A stretch of 64,000 nt of DNA from an uncultured Eggerthellaceae bacterium. GTDB lineage: Bacteria > Actinomycetota > Coriobacteriia > Coriobacteriales > Eggerthellaceae. The stretch covers positions 62,001-126,000 of the forward strand of contig CALULI010000006.1 in NCBI GenBank assembly GCA_944321455.1. The letters run 5' to 3'. Numbering within the stretch: position 1 is the stretch's first letter; each line of letters begins with the position of its first letter. Below the pieces are notes generated by a model. It saw nothing but the letters and a program-made list of their open reading frames with translations. It did not search any database and was not told the DNA's origin. This document shows, one piece after another, positions 51,097 to 58,639 of this stretch. The translations under genes were made by a program, and so were the position numbers.

Positions 51097-51147
51097 GTAT
51101 AAAGGGGGTTGTTTGATTTATGTAACATGATGTTAAATAAATCTTAA
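51097..51147 (-). promoter_or_regulatory. candidate PHO box and promoter of pit
   Basis: On the minus strand three hexamers are spaced exactly 11 bases apart: TTAAGA (51147-51142), TTAACA (51136-51131) and TTACAT (51125-51120), matching the TT(A/C/T)A(C/T)A-N5 direct repeat of PhoP boxes. The last is also a plausible -35, with TTATAC (51102-51097) as -10 after 17 bases. Together with the pit gene 90 bases on, this suggests phosphate-starvation control. Confidence 0.6.
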
Positions 51148-51243
51148 ATTTGTCTTTCATATTGGTGCTTTTTATAGACCCTCTGCCTATCTATTCGAAT
51201 CAATCAATAAACTGTCAAATCAAGCATCAGGGTACCCTCCCCC

Positions 51244-51355
51244 AACGTTCAAAGAAATACCATAAAGTTCAATTTTGAACTGTGCTATAGTATCTGAAAT
51301 TGAACTTTGAACTTTTTGATTTTGAAGTTCACTGAAAATTGAACTTTTTGGTTCA
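51244..51355. repeat. cluster of GTTCAA/TTGAAC half-sites upstream of the XRE-aminotransferase gene
   Basis: A perfect 16-base palindrome AGTTCAATTTTGAACT (51266-51281) is followed by TTGAAC at 51300, 51307 and 51339. GTTC-type sites run the other way at 51247, 51327 and 51351. The cluster fills the 120 bases before the ATG. The geometry (several half-sites, spacing 7 and 32) looks like an operator array, and the nearest candidate binder is the XRE domain of the gene it precedes. The GTTC-N6-GAAC order differs from an SOS box. Confidence 0.65.
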
Positions 51356-51368
51356 GAAATGAGGCGCT

Positions 51369-52931
51369 ATGGCTCAAAATACCTTTGCAGAGCGTTTAAA
51401 AGAAGCGCTCGTGGCAAAAAACTATAAACAGGCTGATCTTATTCGCATTGCTGCCGAACGCGGAATCAAGCTGGGTAAGAGTCAGGTAAGTCAGTACGTA
51501 AGCGGCAAAACACTTCCCCGCCACGATGTTGCTTCTTCTTTGGCGCAGATCCTCGACGTGCAAGAAGCATGGCTGTTAGGCAACAGCATTCCTGCCTCTG
51601 CCGAAGGCGAGCACGCAGATTCTTCTGATGCCGCCTCAGGAAAATCCCCTTCCCCACAGACAGCATCCGCTACCACCAATGACCCATCTTCGATTTCAAG
51701 GAGCTCTTCCATGCGTGAATTTAAAAAGTCCTCAAAGCTTGACAACGTACTCTATGACGTCCGCGGACCTGTTGTGGACGAAGCAGCAAAGATGGAAGAA
51801 GCGGGCACCCGCATTCTGAAACTCAACATTGGCAACCCTGCTCCTTTTGGCTTCACCACCCCTGATGAAGTTATCTGGGACATGCGCCAGCAGCTGGCAG
51901 ACTGCCAAGGCTATTCCGATTCGAAGGGTCTTTTTGGTGCACGTAAGGCAATCATGCAGTATGCGCAGCTCAAGCACATTCCTAATGTGACCATGAATGA
52001 TATCTATACGGGAAACGGCGTCAGCGAACTTATTAACATCTGTATGTCAGCATTGTTAGACAACGGTGATGAAATTCTGATTCCGTCCCCTGACTATCCA
52101 CTGTGGACCGCATGCGCAACGCTTGCAGGCGGCAACGTTGTTCACTACATGTGTGACGAACAGGCGGAATGGTACCCCGATATTGATGACATCAAGAAAA
52201 AGATTACCAACCGCACCAAGGCAATTGTCATTATCAACCCCAACAATCCAACGGGTGCGCTCTATCCGCGTGAGCTTCTGGAAGAAATTGTTGAGATTGC
52301 GCGCCAAAACCAGCTGATCATTTTCTCTGACGAAATTTATGATCGCCTTGTTATGGATGGCGAAGAGCACGTATCTATTGCTTCGCTGGCACCTGATCTG
52401 TTCTGCATCACCTTCAGTGGCCTGTCCAAGTCTCACATGATTGCAGGCTTCCGCATTGGTTGGATGATCTTGAGCGGCAATAAAGATTGTGCACGCGATT
52501 ATATCTTGGGTCTCAACATGCTTTCGAACATGCGCCTGTGCTCCAATGTTCCTGCACAGTCCATTGTGCAAACGGCTCTTGGTGGTCATCAGAGCGTTAA
52601 CGACTACATTGTTCCTGGCGGACGCATCTACGAGCAGCGCGAATACGTTATTGATGCGCTCAACAGCATCCCTGGCATTAGCGTTGTGAAACCAAAAGCG
52701 GCATTTTACGCGTTCCCACGCATTGATGCTAAGCGCTTCAATATCACCAACGACGAAAAGTTTGCCTACGATCTGCTGCGCGAAAAGAAGCTGTTGATTG
52801 TTCAAGGCAGCGGCTTCAACTGGGAGCAGCCTGACCACTTCCGCATTGTGTATCTGCCTCGTATTGAGGTGTTGAAGGATGCGATGGACAAGCTGGGTGA
52901 TTTCTTAAGCACGTATCATCAGCGCGCGTAG
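51369..52931 (+). CDS. XRE helix-turn-helix fused to alanine-type aminotransferase; internal start likely
   Basis: This 520-residue fusion has three parts. Residues 1-75 are a Cro/C1-type HTH (FAERLKEALVAKNYKQADLIR... and KSQVSQYVSGKTLPRHDVASSLAQIL). A Ser/Ala/Pro linker spans about 76-112. Residues 115-520 are a complete class I aminotransferase of the AlaA type (NIGNPAPFGF, NPNNPTGALY, SDEIYDRL, PLP lysine K354 in SGLSKSH, GFRIGW). AlaA makes alanine from pyruvate and glutamate. An AAGGAG with a seven-base spacer and ATG lies at 51698-51713, exactly at the start of the enzyme part, so a free 406-residue enzyme may also be made. Unlike MocR fusions, the DNA-binding part is XRE, not GntR. Upstream lies an operator-like array. 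Confidence 0.9.
   Translation: MAQNTFAERLKEALVAKNYKQADLIRIAAERGIKLGKSQVSQYVSGKTLPRHDVASSLAQILDVQEAWLLGNSIPASAEGEHADSSDAASGKSPSPQTASATTNDPSSISRSSSMREFKKSSKLDNVLYDVRGPVVDEAAKMEEAGTRILKLNIGNPAPFGFTTPDEVIWDMRQQLADCQGYSDSKGLFGARKAIMQYAQLKHIPNVTMNDIYTGNGVSELINICMSALLDNGDEILIPSPDYPLWTACATLAGGNVVHYMCDEQAEWYPDIDDIKKKITNRTKAIVIINPNNPTGALYPRELLEEIVEIARQNQLIIFSDEIYDRLVMDGEEHVSIASLAPDLFCITFSGLSKSHMIAGFRIGWMILSGNKDCARDYILGLNMLSNMRLCSNVPAQSIVQTALGGHQSVNDYIVPGGRIYEQREYVIDALNSIPGISVVKPKAAFYAFPRIDAKRFNITNDEKFAYDLLREKKLLIVQGSGFNWEQPDHFRIVYLPRIEVLKDAMDKLGDFLSTYHQRA
51698..51713 (+). promoter_or_regulatory. internal ribosome binding site and start for the aminotransferase part
   Basis: AAGGAG (51698-51703), a seven-base spacer and an in-frame ATG (51711) lie inside the fusion gene. 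The codons that follow are the natural N-terminus of an AlaA-type aminotransferase (MREFKKSSKLDNVLYDVRG). Its strength equals that of real starts in this window, which is unexpected inside a gene. Confidence 0.65.
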
Positions 52932-53024
52932 TTCAAGGGTTTTGGCTCAGCGAGCTACCCTAACGTGCATAGAGCGGGGCGCATAGTCCAGCGTGCTAAC
53001 CACGCTCATAATTCAACGTACACT

Positions 53025-53050
53025 GAACAGCGCTGAACTCAGCGCTGTTC
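53025..53050. terminator. hairpin between convergent aminotransferase and amidase genes
   Basis: Perfect ten-base arms GAACAGCGCT (53025-53034) and AGCGCTGTTC (53041-53050) with a six-base loop, ending at the amidase stop. No long T-tract, so a modest bidirectional terminator. Confidence 0.5.
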
Positions 53051-53853
53051 TATTGTCCGTCGTGGGTGCGATACTGCTGGTAGTTAGCAAGATACGTGGC
53101 AAATTCAGCTGAGGTATCTGAATTACCCGTGCGCCACGCCTTATGGTCAATAATGTCGCTTTCGAAACCATAGTAGGCATCAATGTAGGCAATCAGGGTA
53201 TCCAGCGCTTCAAGCTGTGCAGCAGGATAGTCGGTATCCGTCGCGCCCACATGGACCATCTCAATACCAATAGAATACGAATTCATGCCATAGTCCGATG
53301 CCCATGATCCAATAGGTGTGGTGCCCACCTTGTCATCGCGCGATTCGTCTTCCACTCCATACTGGGCGTTATGACCCGTGTCACCAAAACCAGCGTGATG
53401 GGCAATAGTATCAAGCGGCACGCACTGCACAATGGTTCCATCTTTATTAATAATGAAATGAGCAGCAACGCCTGCCCCATTACCATCCCAGTAATCCACA
53501 ACACCTGCAGCGCTCGTGTTGCTTTCGGTGTCATGCAACACAATGTACTTCTGATAGTCAGCGCCCTTTTCGCCATGAGCAAACGAATCACGATAGTCTT
53601 CTGTGATACTCAGCTGCGCGCGAAGCTCTTCAGCAGTAGGCTCTTGGGGCTCTTCGGGAACCTCTTCAGCAGGCGTGTCATTAACTTCCTGATCAAATGA
53701 CGTGCTCTCTTCTTCTTGCTGATTAGCAGCACAGCCACTCAACGAACACGCCAGCGCACCTGCCACCAGCACCGTACCCAACACAACAAGAATGCGGCGC
53801 ATAACTCCAAAAGAGCTAATACGAAATGAATTCACCTGGTTTTGAGTAAACAC
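53050..53853 (-). CDS. N-acetylmuramoyl-L-alanine amidase, lipoprotein
   Basis: A 267-residue exported lipoprotein: the hydrophobic signal ends in LSGC with the lipid-bearing C41. A Glu/Pro-rich acidic spacer (residues about 47-78) follows, then an Amidase_2/PGRP-fold domain. Zn ligands are in YIVLHDTES and HKAWRTGNSD, with HHAGFG and IGIEMVH in between. It cleaves the amide bond between N-acetylmuramic acid and L-alanine in peptidoglycan. The GTG start has AAGGA eight bases upstream; the in-frame ATG at 53802 has GGAG too close. Convergent with the aminotransferase gene. Confidence 0.88.
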   Translation of the reverse strand: MFTQNQVNSFRISSFGVMRRILVVLGTVLVAGALACSLSGCAANQQEEESTSFDQEVNDTPAEEVPEEPQEPTAEELRAQLSITEDYRDSFAHGEKGADYQKYIVLHDTESNTSAAGVVDYWDGNGAGVAAHFIINKDGTIVQCVPLDTIAHHAGFGDTGHNAQYGVEDESRDDKVGTTPIGSWASDYGMNSYSIGIEMVHVGATDTDYPAAQLEALDTLIAYIDAYYGFESDIIDHKAWRTGNSDTSAEFATYLANYQQYRTHDGQ

Positions 53854-53899
53854 GAACTGTTTCCTTTGTCTTTTACTGGGCTAACTTGCAGGATTTCAT

Positions 53900-53939
53900 G
53901 ATACTACGCAGATCAAAACGATACTACGCAGATCAAAAC
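53900..53939. repeat. 20-base perfect tandem duplication
   Basis: GATACTACGCAGATCAAAAC occurs twice back to back (53900-53919, 53920-53939) in the 252-base space between the divergent amidase and HD-HelD genes. It lies 47 bases upstream of the amidase start and may change promoter spacing or duplicate a regulator site. Confidence 0.8.
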
Positions 53940-54105
53940 AAGCGTTTGACCAAATGAGAGTTTTTCATAAACATCTCTTACCTTTTTTCGCAGCCTTGAA
54001 TAAAGCGCTAGAATGACGTTTGCACTTTAACGCACTTGCTGAAACCAACAGGTGCTCACGGTTGCGCACCACAATAGGCGCTGCGCGTTTGCGTCAGGAG
54101 GAACT

Positions 54106-57100
54106 ATGGTAATTGATAGATCACAGGCTCTTGAACGGTTCAAAGCCTACACGTCGCACTACGATCCTCAAAACCACAAGATCGCCCTTAAAATTGATCA
54201 TTCCCTGCGCACGGCTGCCTTGAGTGAGCGCATCGCGCAAAGCCTTGATCTTTCTGCCGAAGATGTAGACTTGGCATGGCTTTGTGGCTTGCTGCATGAC
54301 ATTGGGCGCTTTGAGCAAATTCGTCGCTGGAATACGTTTAGCGACGCTAAATCTACCAGCCATGCTCAGCTCAGTGTTGACGTTTTATTTGAAGCCCCTT
54401 CAGCTGATATGTTTGATACAGCCACTGTTGCGGGTTCATCCGATGTCACTGCTGCGTCTGAAACGCATGGCTCAGCTGACACCACCCACGAAACACCGCT
54501 CATCCGCACCTATGTGGCAGACAATTCTGAAGACAACCTTATTAAAGCAGTCGTTGGTCTTCATGGCGTCTTTCGTCTACCTGAGGGGTTAGATGCGCGC
54601 ACCAAGCAATTCTGCGACATCATTCGCGACGCTGACAAACTAGATATCCTGCACACCATCACCATCAATACGCCGTTTGATCTGTTTGGGGCAACGGATG
54701 AAGAATTCCGCGCAAGCACCCTTTCTGTTGAGGCGAAGCAGGCGTTTTACGACCATTGCTGCCTCCAAAAGTACGAGCGCCACTACCCTGCAGACTATCT
54801 GATTGGCTTTTTGTGCTTTGCCTATGAGTTGGTCTATCCCGAAAGCTTGCATATTGTTGCCGAAGATGGCTATTTGATGCAGCTGTTTACTGCTCCGTTT
54901 GGGCTGACCTTTACCAACACAGACACCGCCGAAGAAATCATGGTGATGCACCAACACATGCGCCATTGGCTCTCTGGCGAAATTGCAAAATCGGACCCCA
55001 TCTTTGATGCCGAACAGCAGCATCTCACACAAACCTACGAAACCCTTCACGCCATGGAGCTTTCCTTGGCACGCGCCATCCAAAAGACCGCCGAAGAGGC
55101 AGCGGCCGATAAAGAAAGCATGGCAGAAGAGGTAACCGCGAACTTCAGCAGCTATGGCGAAGCGCAAGAAACGTATATTGACTACGCGGTTATTAACAAC
55201 GTCATTCAGGCTTACAACCTTCTTCAAGACGCTCAGACTCAAAAGCTCAACGACGTAGCGCTTTTACTTAAGCAGCCTTACTTCGCCAAGATTGCGCTGC
55301 GCTTCAAGGAAGGCCAGGAACCTAAGGAACTCTATCTTGGCAGCACGGGATTGTCTGACGAATCCTACAAGCGCCTGGTGGTTGACTGGCGATCTCCTGT
55401 GGCTGAGGTCTACTACAACCAAGTTAATGGACCCACGTCATACGTTGCCAACGGACGCACCATCAACGTTGATTTGGTGCTGCGCCGCCAGTTCGATATC
55501 ACGCGCGACCACCTCAATGCGTACTTTGACACTAACATTGCCATCCAAGACGAACTCTTGCTGGATTCGCTTTCAAAGCAGCGCGGCGCCCACATGCAGG
55601 CCATTACCGCTACCATCCAGAAAGAACAGAACGAAGTGATTCGCTACGATGACGTGCCAGCCCTTTTGGTGGCAGGTATTGCGGGCAGTGGTAAAACGTC
55701 GGTGCTGCTTCAGCGCATTGCCTATCTGTTCTACCAGCAGCGCGAAACGCTGGATGCTTCTGAGATCTACCTGATTACGCCCAACGACGTGTTCCGCACC
55801 TACATCAATAACGTGTTGCCTGATTTGGGCGAAAAGAATCCGCGTTCCTATACGTGGACGGAGTTCGAAGATTATCTGATGCCCGCCAACCACAACCGTG
55901 GCATGGCATCAATTGATCTGGAAACGTTCAGGCAGATTGATAAAGCGGTCGCTTCGTTTACCTTTGAAACGAAGGACTTTAAGGAACTTATTGTGGGTGA
56001 TCGCCGTCTGTTCTCCAGCGCTCAAATCCACAAGATTGTCGATAAGTTTTCGCACCTTCCCGCAGGACCGCACCTGGTAACGCTGGTGCGCGAAGAAATG
56101 CTGAAGCGTCTTGATAAACGCATCACACAGCTTTCTGCTGAAGAGAGCATCATCAACGAAATCATGGCGCTTGATGTTAACGAGCAGCTGCGTCTATTCC
56201 ATGAAACAGTCGATCCGCAAGATGACGAAGAAGCACGCGCCTATGCGCTTGTGTACTTGAAGGACCTGTTTGCGCCTGCTCTTCGCATTATTGAACGTGA
56301 CGAATGGCTGCGCATGGACCGCATTGGCATGCGTCTGCTGGGGAAAGAAAGTTTGCTGCCCGTTGAGTGGCTGTACTTGAAAATTGCTATCACAGGCATG
56401 GGTAATCCAAGCGCTAAGTATGTCATGGTTGATGAAGTGCAGGATTATTCGGCAGCTCAGCTTATTATCTTGGCGCGTTATTTCAGACGTGCTCACTTCT
56501 TGTTGTTGGGTGACGAAAATCAGGCCATCAAAGACGGCACGGCAACCTTTGACGATATTCGTGAAATTTTCACCGCCGAACGTGGCGGTATGGACACCTG
56601 CCGTTTGCTGACCAGCTATCGCTCTTCACCTGAAATTACCGACCTGTTTGCAAGCCTTGCTAACACTCGCGAAGGCGTGACCATATCTTCCATTCAGCGC
56701 CCTGGCATTAATCCTGTACTGTTTGCGTGCGAATCAGAAGAGGACCACCTTGCGCGCTTGAGTGAGGTTATTGAAGATGCGCAGGCGCACGTGGGCTTGA
56801 CGGCTATCATTGTGCCACACACGTATCTGGCAAAGCGCTATGTCAAAAAGATGAATGAAACCAACGCGCTGGAAAACAACACTCCTGCGATTATCGAAAA
56901 CTATGATCGCTTGCCTGATAAAGGTGTCTTCTTTGTAAGTTTGGCGCTGGCGAAAGGTTTGGAGTTTGACCACGTGGTTATCCCTGACGTAAGCGCCCAG
57001 GTGTTTGACGAAAGCGATCTGGCCCGCCACCAGCTCTACACCACCATCTCGCGCGCAACCCGCAAGGTAACGCTTCTTTCCCGCGGAGCCGTCACGCCTT

Positions 57101-57135
57101 TGCTTGATGGAGTGCTGGAACCAACCATCAACTAA
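54106..57135 (+). CDS. HD-domain phosphohydrolase fused to HelD-type helicase/RNA polymerase recycling motor
   Basis: One 1009-residue frame. Residues about 1-250 are an HD domain (H32, then LLHDIGRFE with H64-D65, IIRDADKLDIL), of the metal-dependent nucleotide phosphohydrolase type. From about 330 a HelD-like UvrD superfamily helicase follows: the family signature DWRSPVAEVYYN (427-438), Walker A GIAGSGKTS (K530), Walker B VDEVQDY (D776-E777), SYRSSPEI, and the C-terminal motif LAKGLEFDHVVIPD with TTISRATRKV. HelD frees stalled RNA polymerase from DNA. Its N-terminal coiled-coil arm (DKESMAEEVTANFSS region) is shorter than in Bacillus. ATG with AGGAGG four bases upstream. I know no named HD-HelD fusion. 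Confidence 0.88.
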   Translation: MVIDRSQALERFKAYTSHYDPQNHKIALKIDHSLRTAALSERIAQSLDLSAEDVDLAWLCGLLHDIGRFEQIRRWNTFSDAKSTSHAQLSVDVLFEAPSADMFDTATVAGSSDVTAASETHGSADTTHETPLIRTYVADNSEDNLIKAVVGLHGVFRLPEGLDARTKQFCDIIRDADKLDILHTITINTPFDLFGATDEEFRASTLSVEAKQAFYDHCCLQKYERHYPADYLIGFLCFAYELVYPESLHIVAEDGYLMQLFTAPFGLTFTNTDTAEEIMVMHQHMRHWLSGEIAKSDPIFDAEQQHLTQTYETLHAMELSLARAIQKTAEEAAADKESMAEEVTANFSSYGEAQETYIDYAVINNVIQAYNLLQDAQTQKLNDVALLLKQPYFAKIALRFKEGQEPKELYLGSTGLSDESYKRLVVDWRSPVAEVYYNQVNGPTSYVANGRTINVDLVLRRQFDITRDHLNAYFDTNIAIQDELLLDSLSKQRGAHMQAITATIQKEQNEVIRYDDVPALLVAGIAGSGKTSVLLQRIAYLFYQQRETLDASEIYLITPNDVFRTYINNVLPDLGEKNPRSYTWTEFEDYLMPANHNRGMASIDLETFRQIDKAVASFTFETKDFKELIVGDRRLFSSAQIHKIVDKFSHLPAGPHLVTLVREEMLKRLDKRITQLSAEESIINEIMALDVNEQLRLFHETVDPQDDEEARAYALVYLKDLFAPALRIIERDEWLRMDRIGMRLLGKESLLPVEWLYLKIAITGMGNPSAKYVMVDEVQDYSAAQLIILARYFRRAHFLLLGDENQAIKDGTATFDDIREIFTAERGGMDTCRLLTSYRSSPEITDLFASLANTREGVTISSIQRPGINPVLFACESEEDHLARLSEVIEDAQAHVGLTAIIVPHTYLAKRYVKKMNETNALENNTPAIIENYDRLPDKGVFFVSLALAKGLEFDHVVIPDVSAQVFDESDLARHQLYTTISRATRKVTLLSRGAVTPLLDGVLEPTIN

Positions 57136-57268
57136 CACACCACCAAGCGCAATGAAATATTGCGTGTTTCGCACGTGTGGCAACCCTGAAGCTGCTCTGT
57201 GACCGAAAAACCGTTACGTGAGTAAAAGATCCCGTGTGACCAAAAAGCCGCCGTGTGACCAAACGCAG

Positions 57269-58615
57269 TTATTCGCCTTCCCCATTATGAAGCGCCTCAA
57301 ACTTGGCCTTCATGGTGGGGTTGTTTTTCGTGAGCTTCTTAATGGTGAGCGCTTCGGCTTTATCGTTAGCAAGACGCAGATTGTTTTCGCTGCCGATCAA
57401 AGCTTCTTTGGTCTTCATCAAGTGGTCGATCGTCTTGTCAATTTCTTCAATTGCCTTGCGGAATTTATCACTCGCAAGACGGTAGTTACGACCAAACTTC
57501 TGCTTGAAGTCGTCCATTTCTTCTTCGAAATGCGTGATGTCAATGTTTTGCTGGCGAACCATTGCAAGCTCTTGCTTATACGCAAGCGAATTGAGTGCGG
57601 CGTTGCGCAAAATACTGATCAACGGAATGAAAAACTGCGGACGAATGACATACATCTTGTCATAGCGGTAGGACATATCAACAATACCCGTGTTGTAAAG
57701 TTCGTTGTCAGGCTCCAAAAGCGTAACCAACACCGCATACTCACATTTCTTTTTCGTGCGGTCAGAATCAAGCTTTTTCAAGAAGTCTTCGTTTTTATGC
57801 TTATGCGTTGAATCATCCTGTTCGTTTTTCATTTCAAACATGATTGAGATAATTTCGTTACCCGCTTCATCTTCTTCGCGGAAAATGTAGTCGCCTTTGC
57901 TGCCCTGAGAAACATCATTGTCCTTTTCGAAATATGCATGAGGAAATGCCGTGGCGCGCAAGCGATTAAATTCAATTTCACAGTGCTGCTCCAACGATTC
58001 GCCCAGCATCTTGGTAGACAGACGAGCCTTCATGTCGCGATAGCGCTCAATTTCCTGTTCCTTATAGGCAATCATTTCATCCTTGGCGCGCAACTTTTCA
58101 GACATCTGAACCTTGAGTTCATTTTCCATTTGGTTTTTTTCGGCCTCTTTAATCTTGAGCTGCGAAGCAAGCGAATCGCGCTCTTTTTCAAGCGCCGTCT
58201 TTGCTTGCGTTACCGCTAGCTGCTTTTCTGTATCAAAAGCAGCACGCTCAGATTCAAATGCCTGGGCTTGGGTGGAATACTTCATTTCATAGGTCTGCTT
58301 CTGGGCAGCGTATTCGGCATCAAACGCTTGCTTTTGGGCTTTTTGTTCGGCCTTGAATGTTTGCTGCTGAGCCGCTAGCTGCTGCTCAAGTTCAGCAATG
58401 CGTGCCTGCGTTTGTGTCAGCTCTTTTTCCAAAGAGCTTTTTGTATCAGCAATGGCAAGTTTGACAGCCTGGTCCTTTTCAACCTTCATCATCTGCTGTC
58501 GCTGTTCAATTTCATGAGCGAATTCTTTATCGCGAACCTGCTTCACAATGGCCGAAAAGCCCGATTCATCAACTTGAAAGACTGTTCCGCAATGAGGGCA
58601 TTTTATTTCGTTCAC
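57269..58615 (-). CDS. DUF2130 coiled-coil protein with zinc-ribbon start
   Basis: A 448-residue protein of the DUF2130 family. [16 protein letters not shown] at the start resembles half of a zinc ribbon. A long Gln/Lys/Glu-rich coiled coil (about residues 30-190, including [24 protein letters not shown]) leads to the conserved core ([47 protein letters not shown]). The core has D...E-x-K spacing like a PD-(D/E)xK nuclease, which has been suggested for the family, but no activity is proven. GTG start chosen with AAGG; a GTG three codons earlier is possible. Follows the C1 protease gene by 24 bases. Confidence 0.82.
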   Translation of the reverse strand: MNEIKCPHCGTVFQVDESGFSAIVKQVRDKEFAHEIEQRQQMMKVEKDQAVKLAIADTKSSLEKELTQTQARIAELEQQLAAQQQTFKAEQKAQKQAFDAEYAAQKQTYEMKYSTQAQAFESERAAFDTEKQLAVTQAKTALEKERDSLASQLKIKEAEKNQMENELKVQMSEKLRAKDEMIAYKEQEIERYRDMKARLSTKMLGESLEQHCEIEFNRLRATAFPHAYFEKDNDVSQGSKGDYIFREEDEAGNEIISIMFEMKNEQDDSTHKHKNEDFLKKLDSDRTKKKCEYAVLVTLLEPDNELYNTGIVDMSYRYDKMYVIRPQFFIPLISILRNAALNSLAYKQELAMVRQQNIDITHFEEEMDDFKQKFGRNYRLASDKFRKAIEEIDKTIDHLMKTKEALIGSENNLRLANDKAEALTIKKLTKNNPTMKAKFEALHNGEGE

Positions 58616-58639
58616 GTCTACCACCTTAATACGTGTTGC

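Noticed and set aside
51244-51355. SOS boxes upstream of the XRE-aminotransferase
   Set aside because: The half-sites are ordered GTTC then GAAC, the reverse of the GAAC-N4-GTTC box; the spacing does not fit LexA.
53900-53939. CRISPR repeat
   Set aside because: Only two adjacent copies with no spacers and no cas genes nearby.
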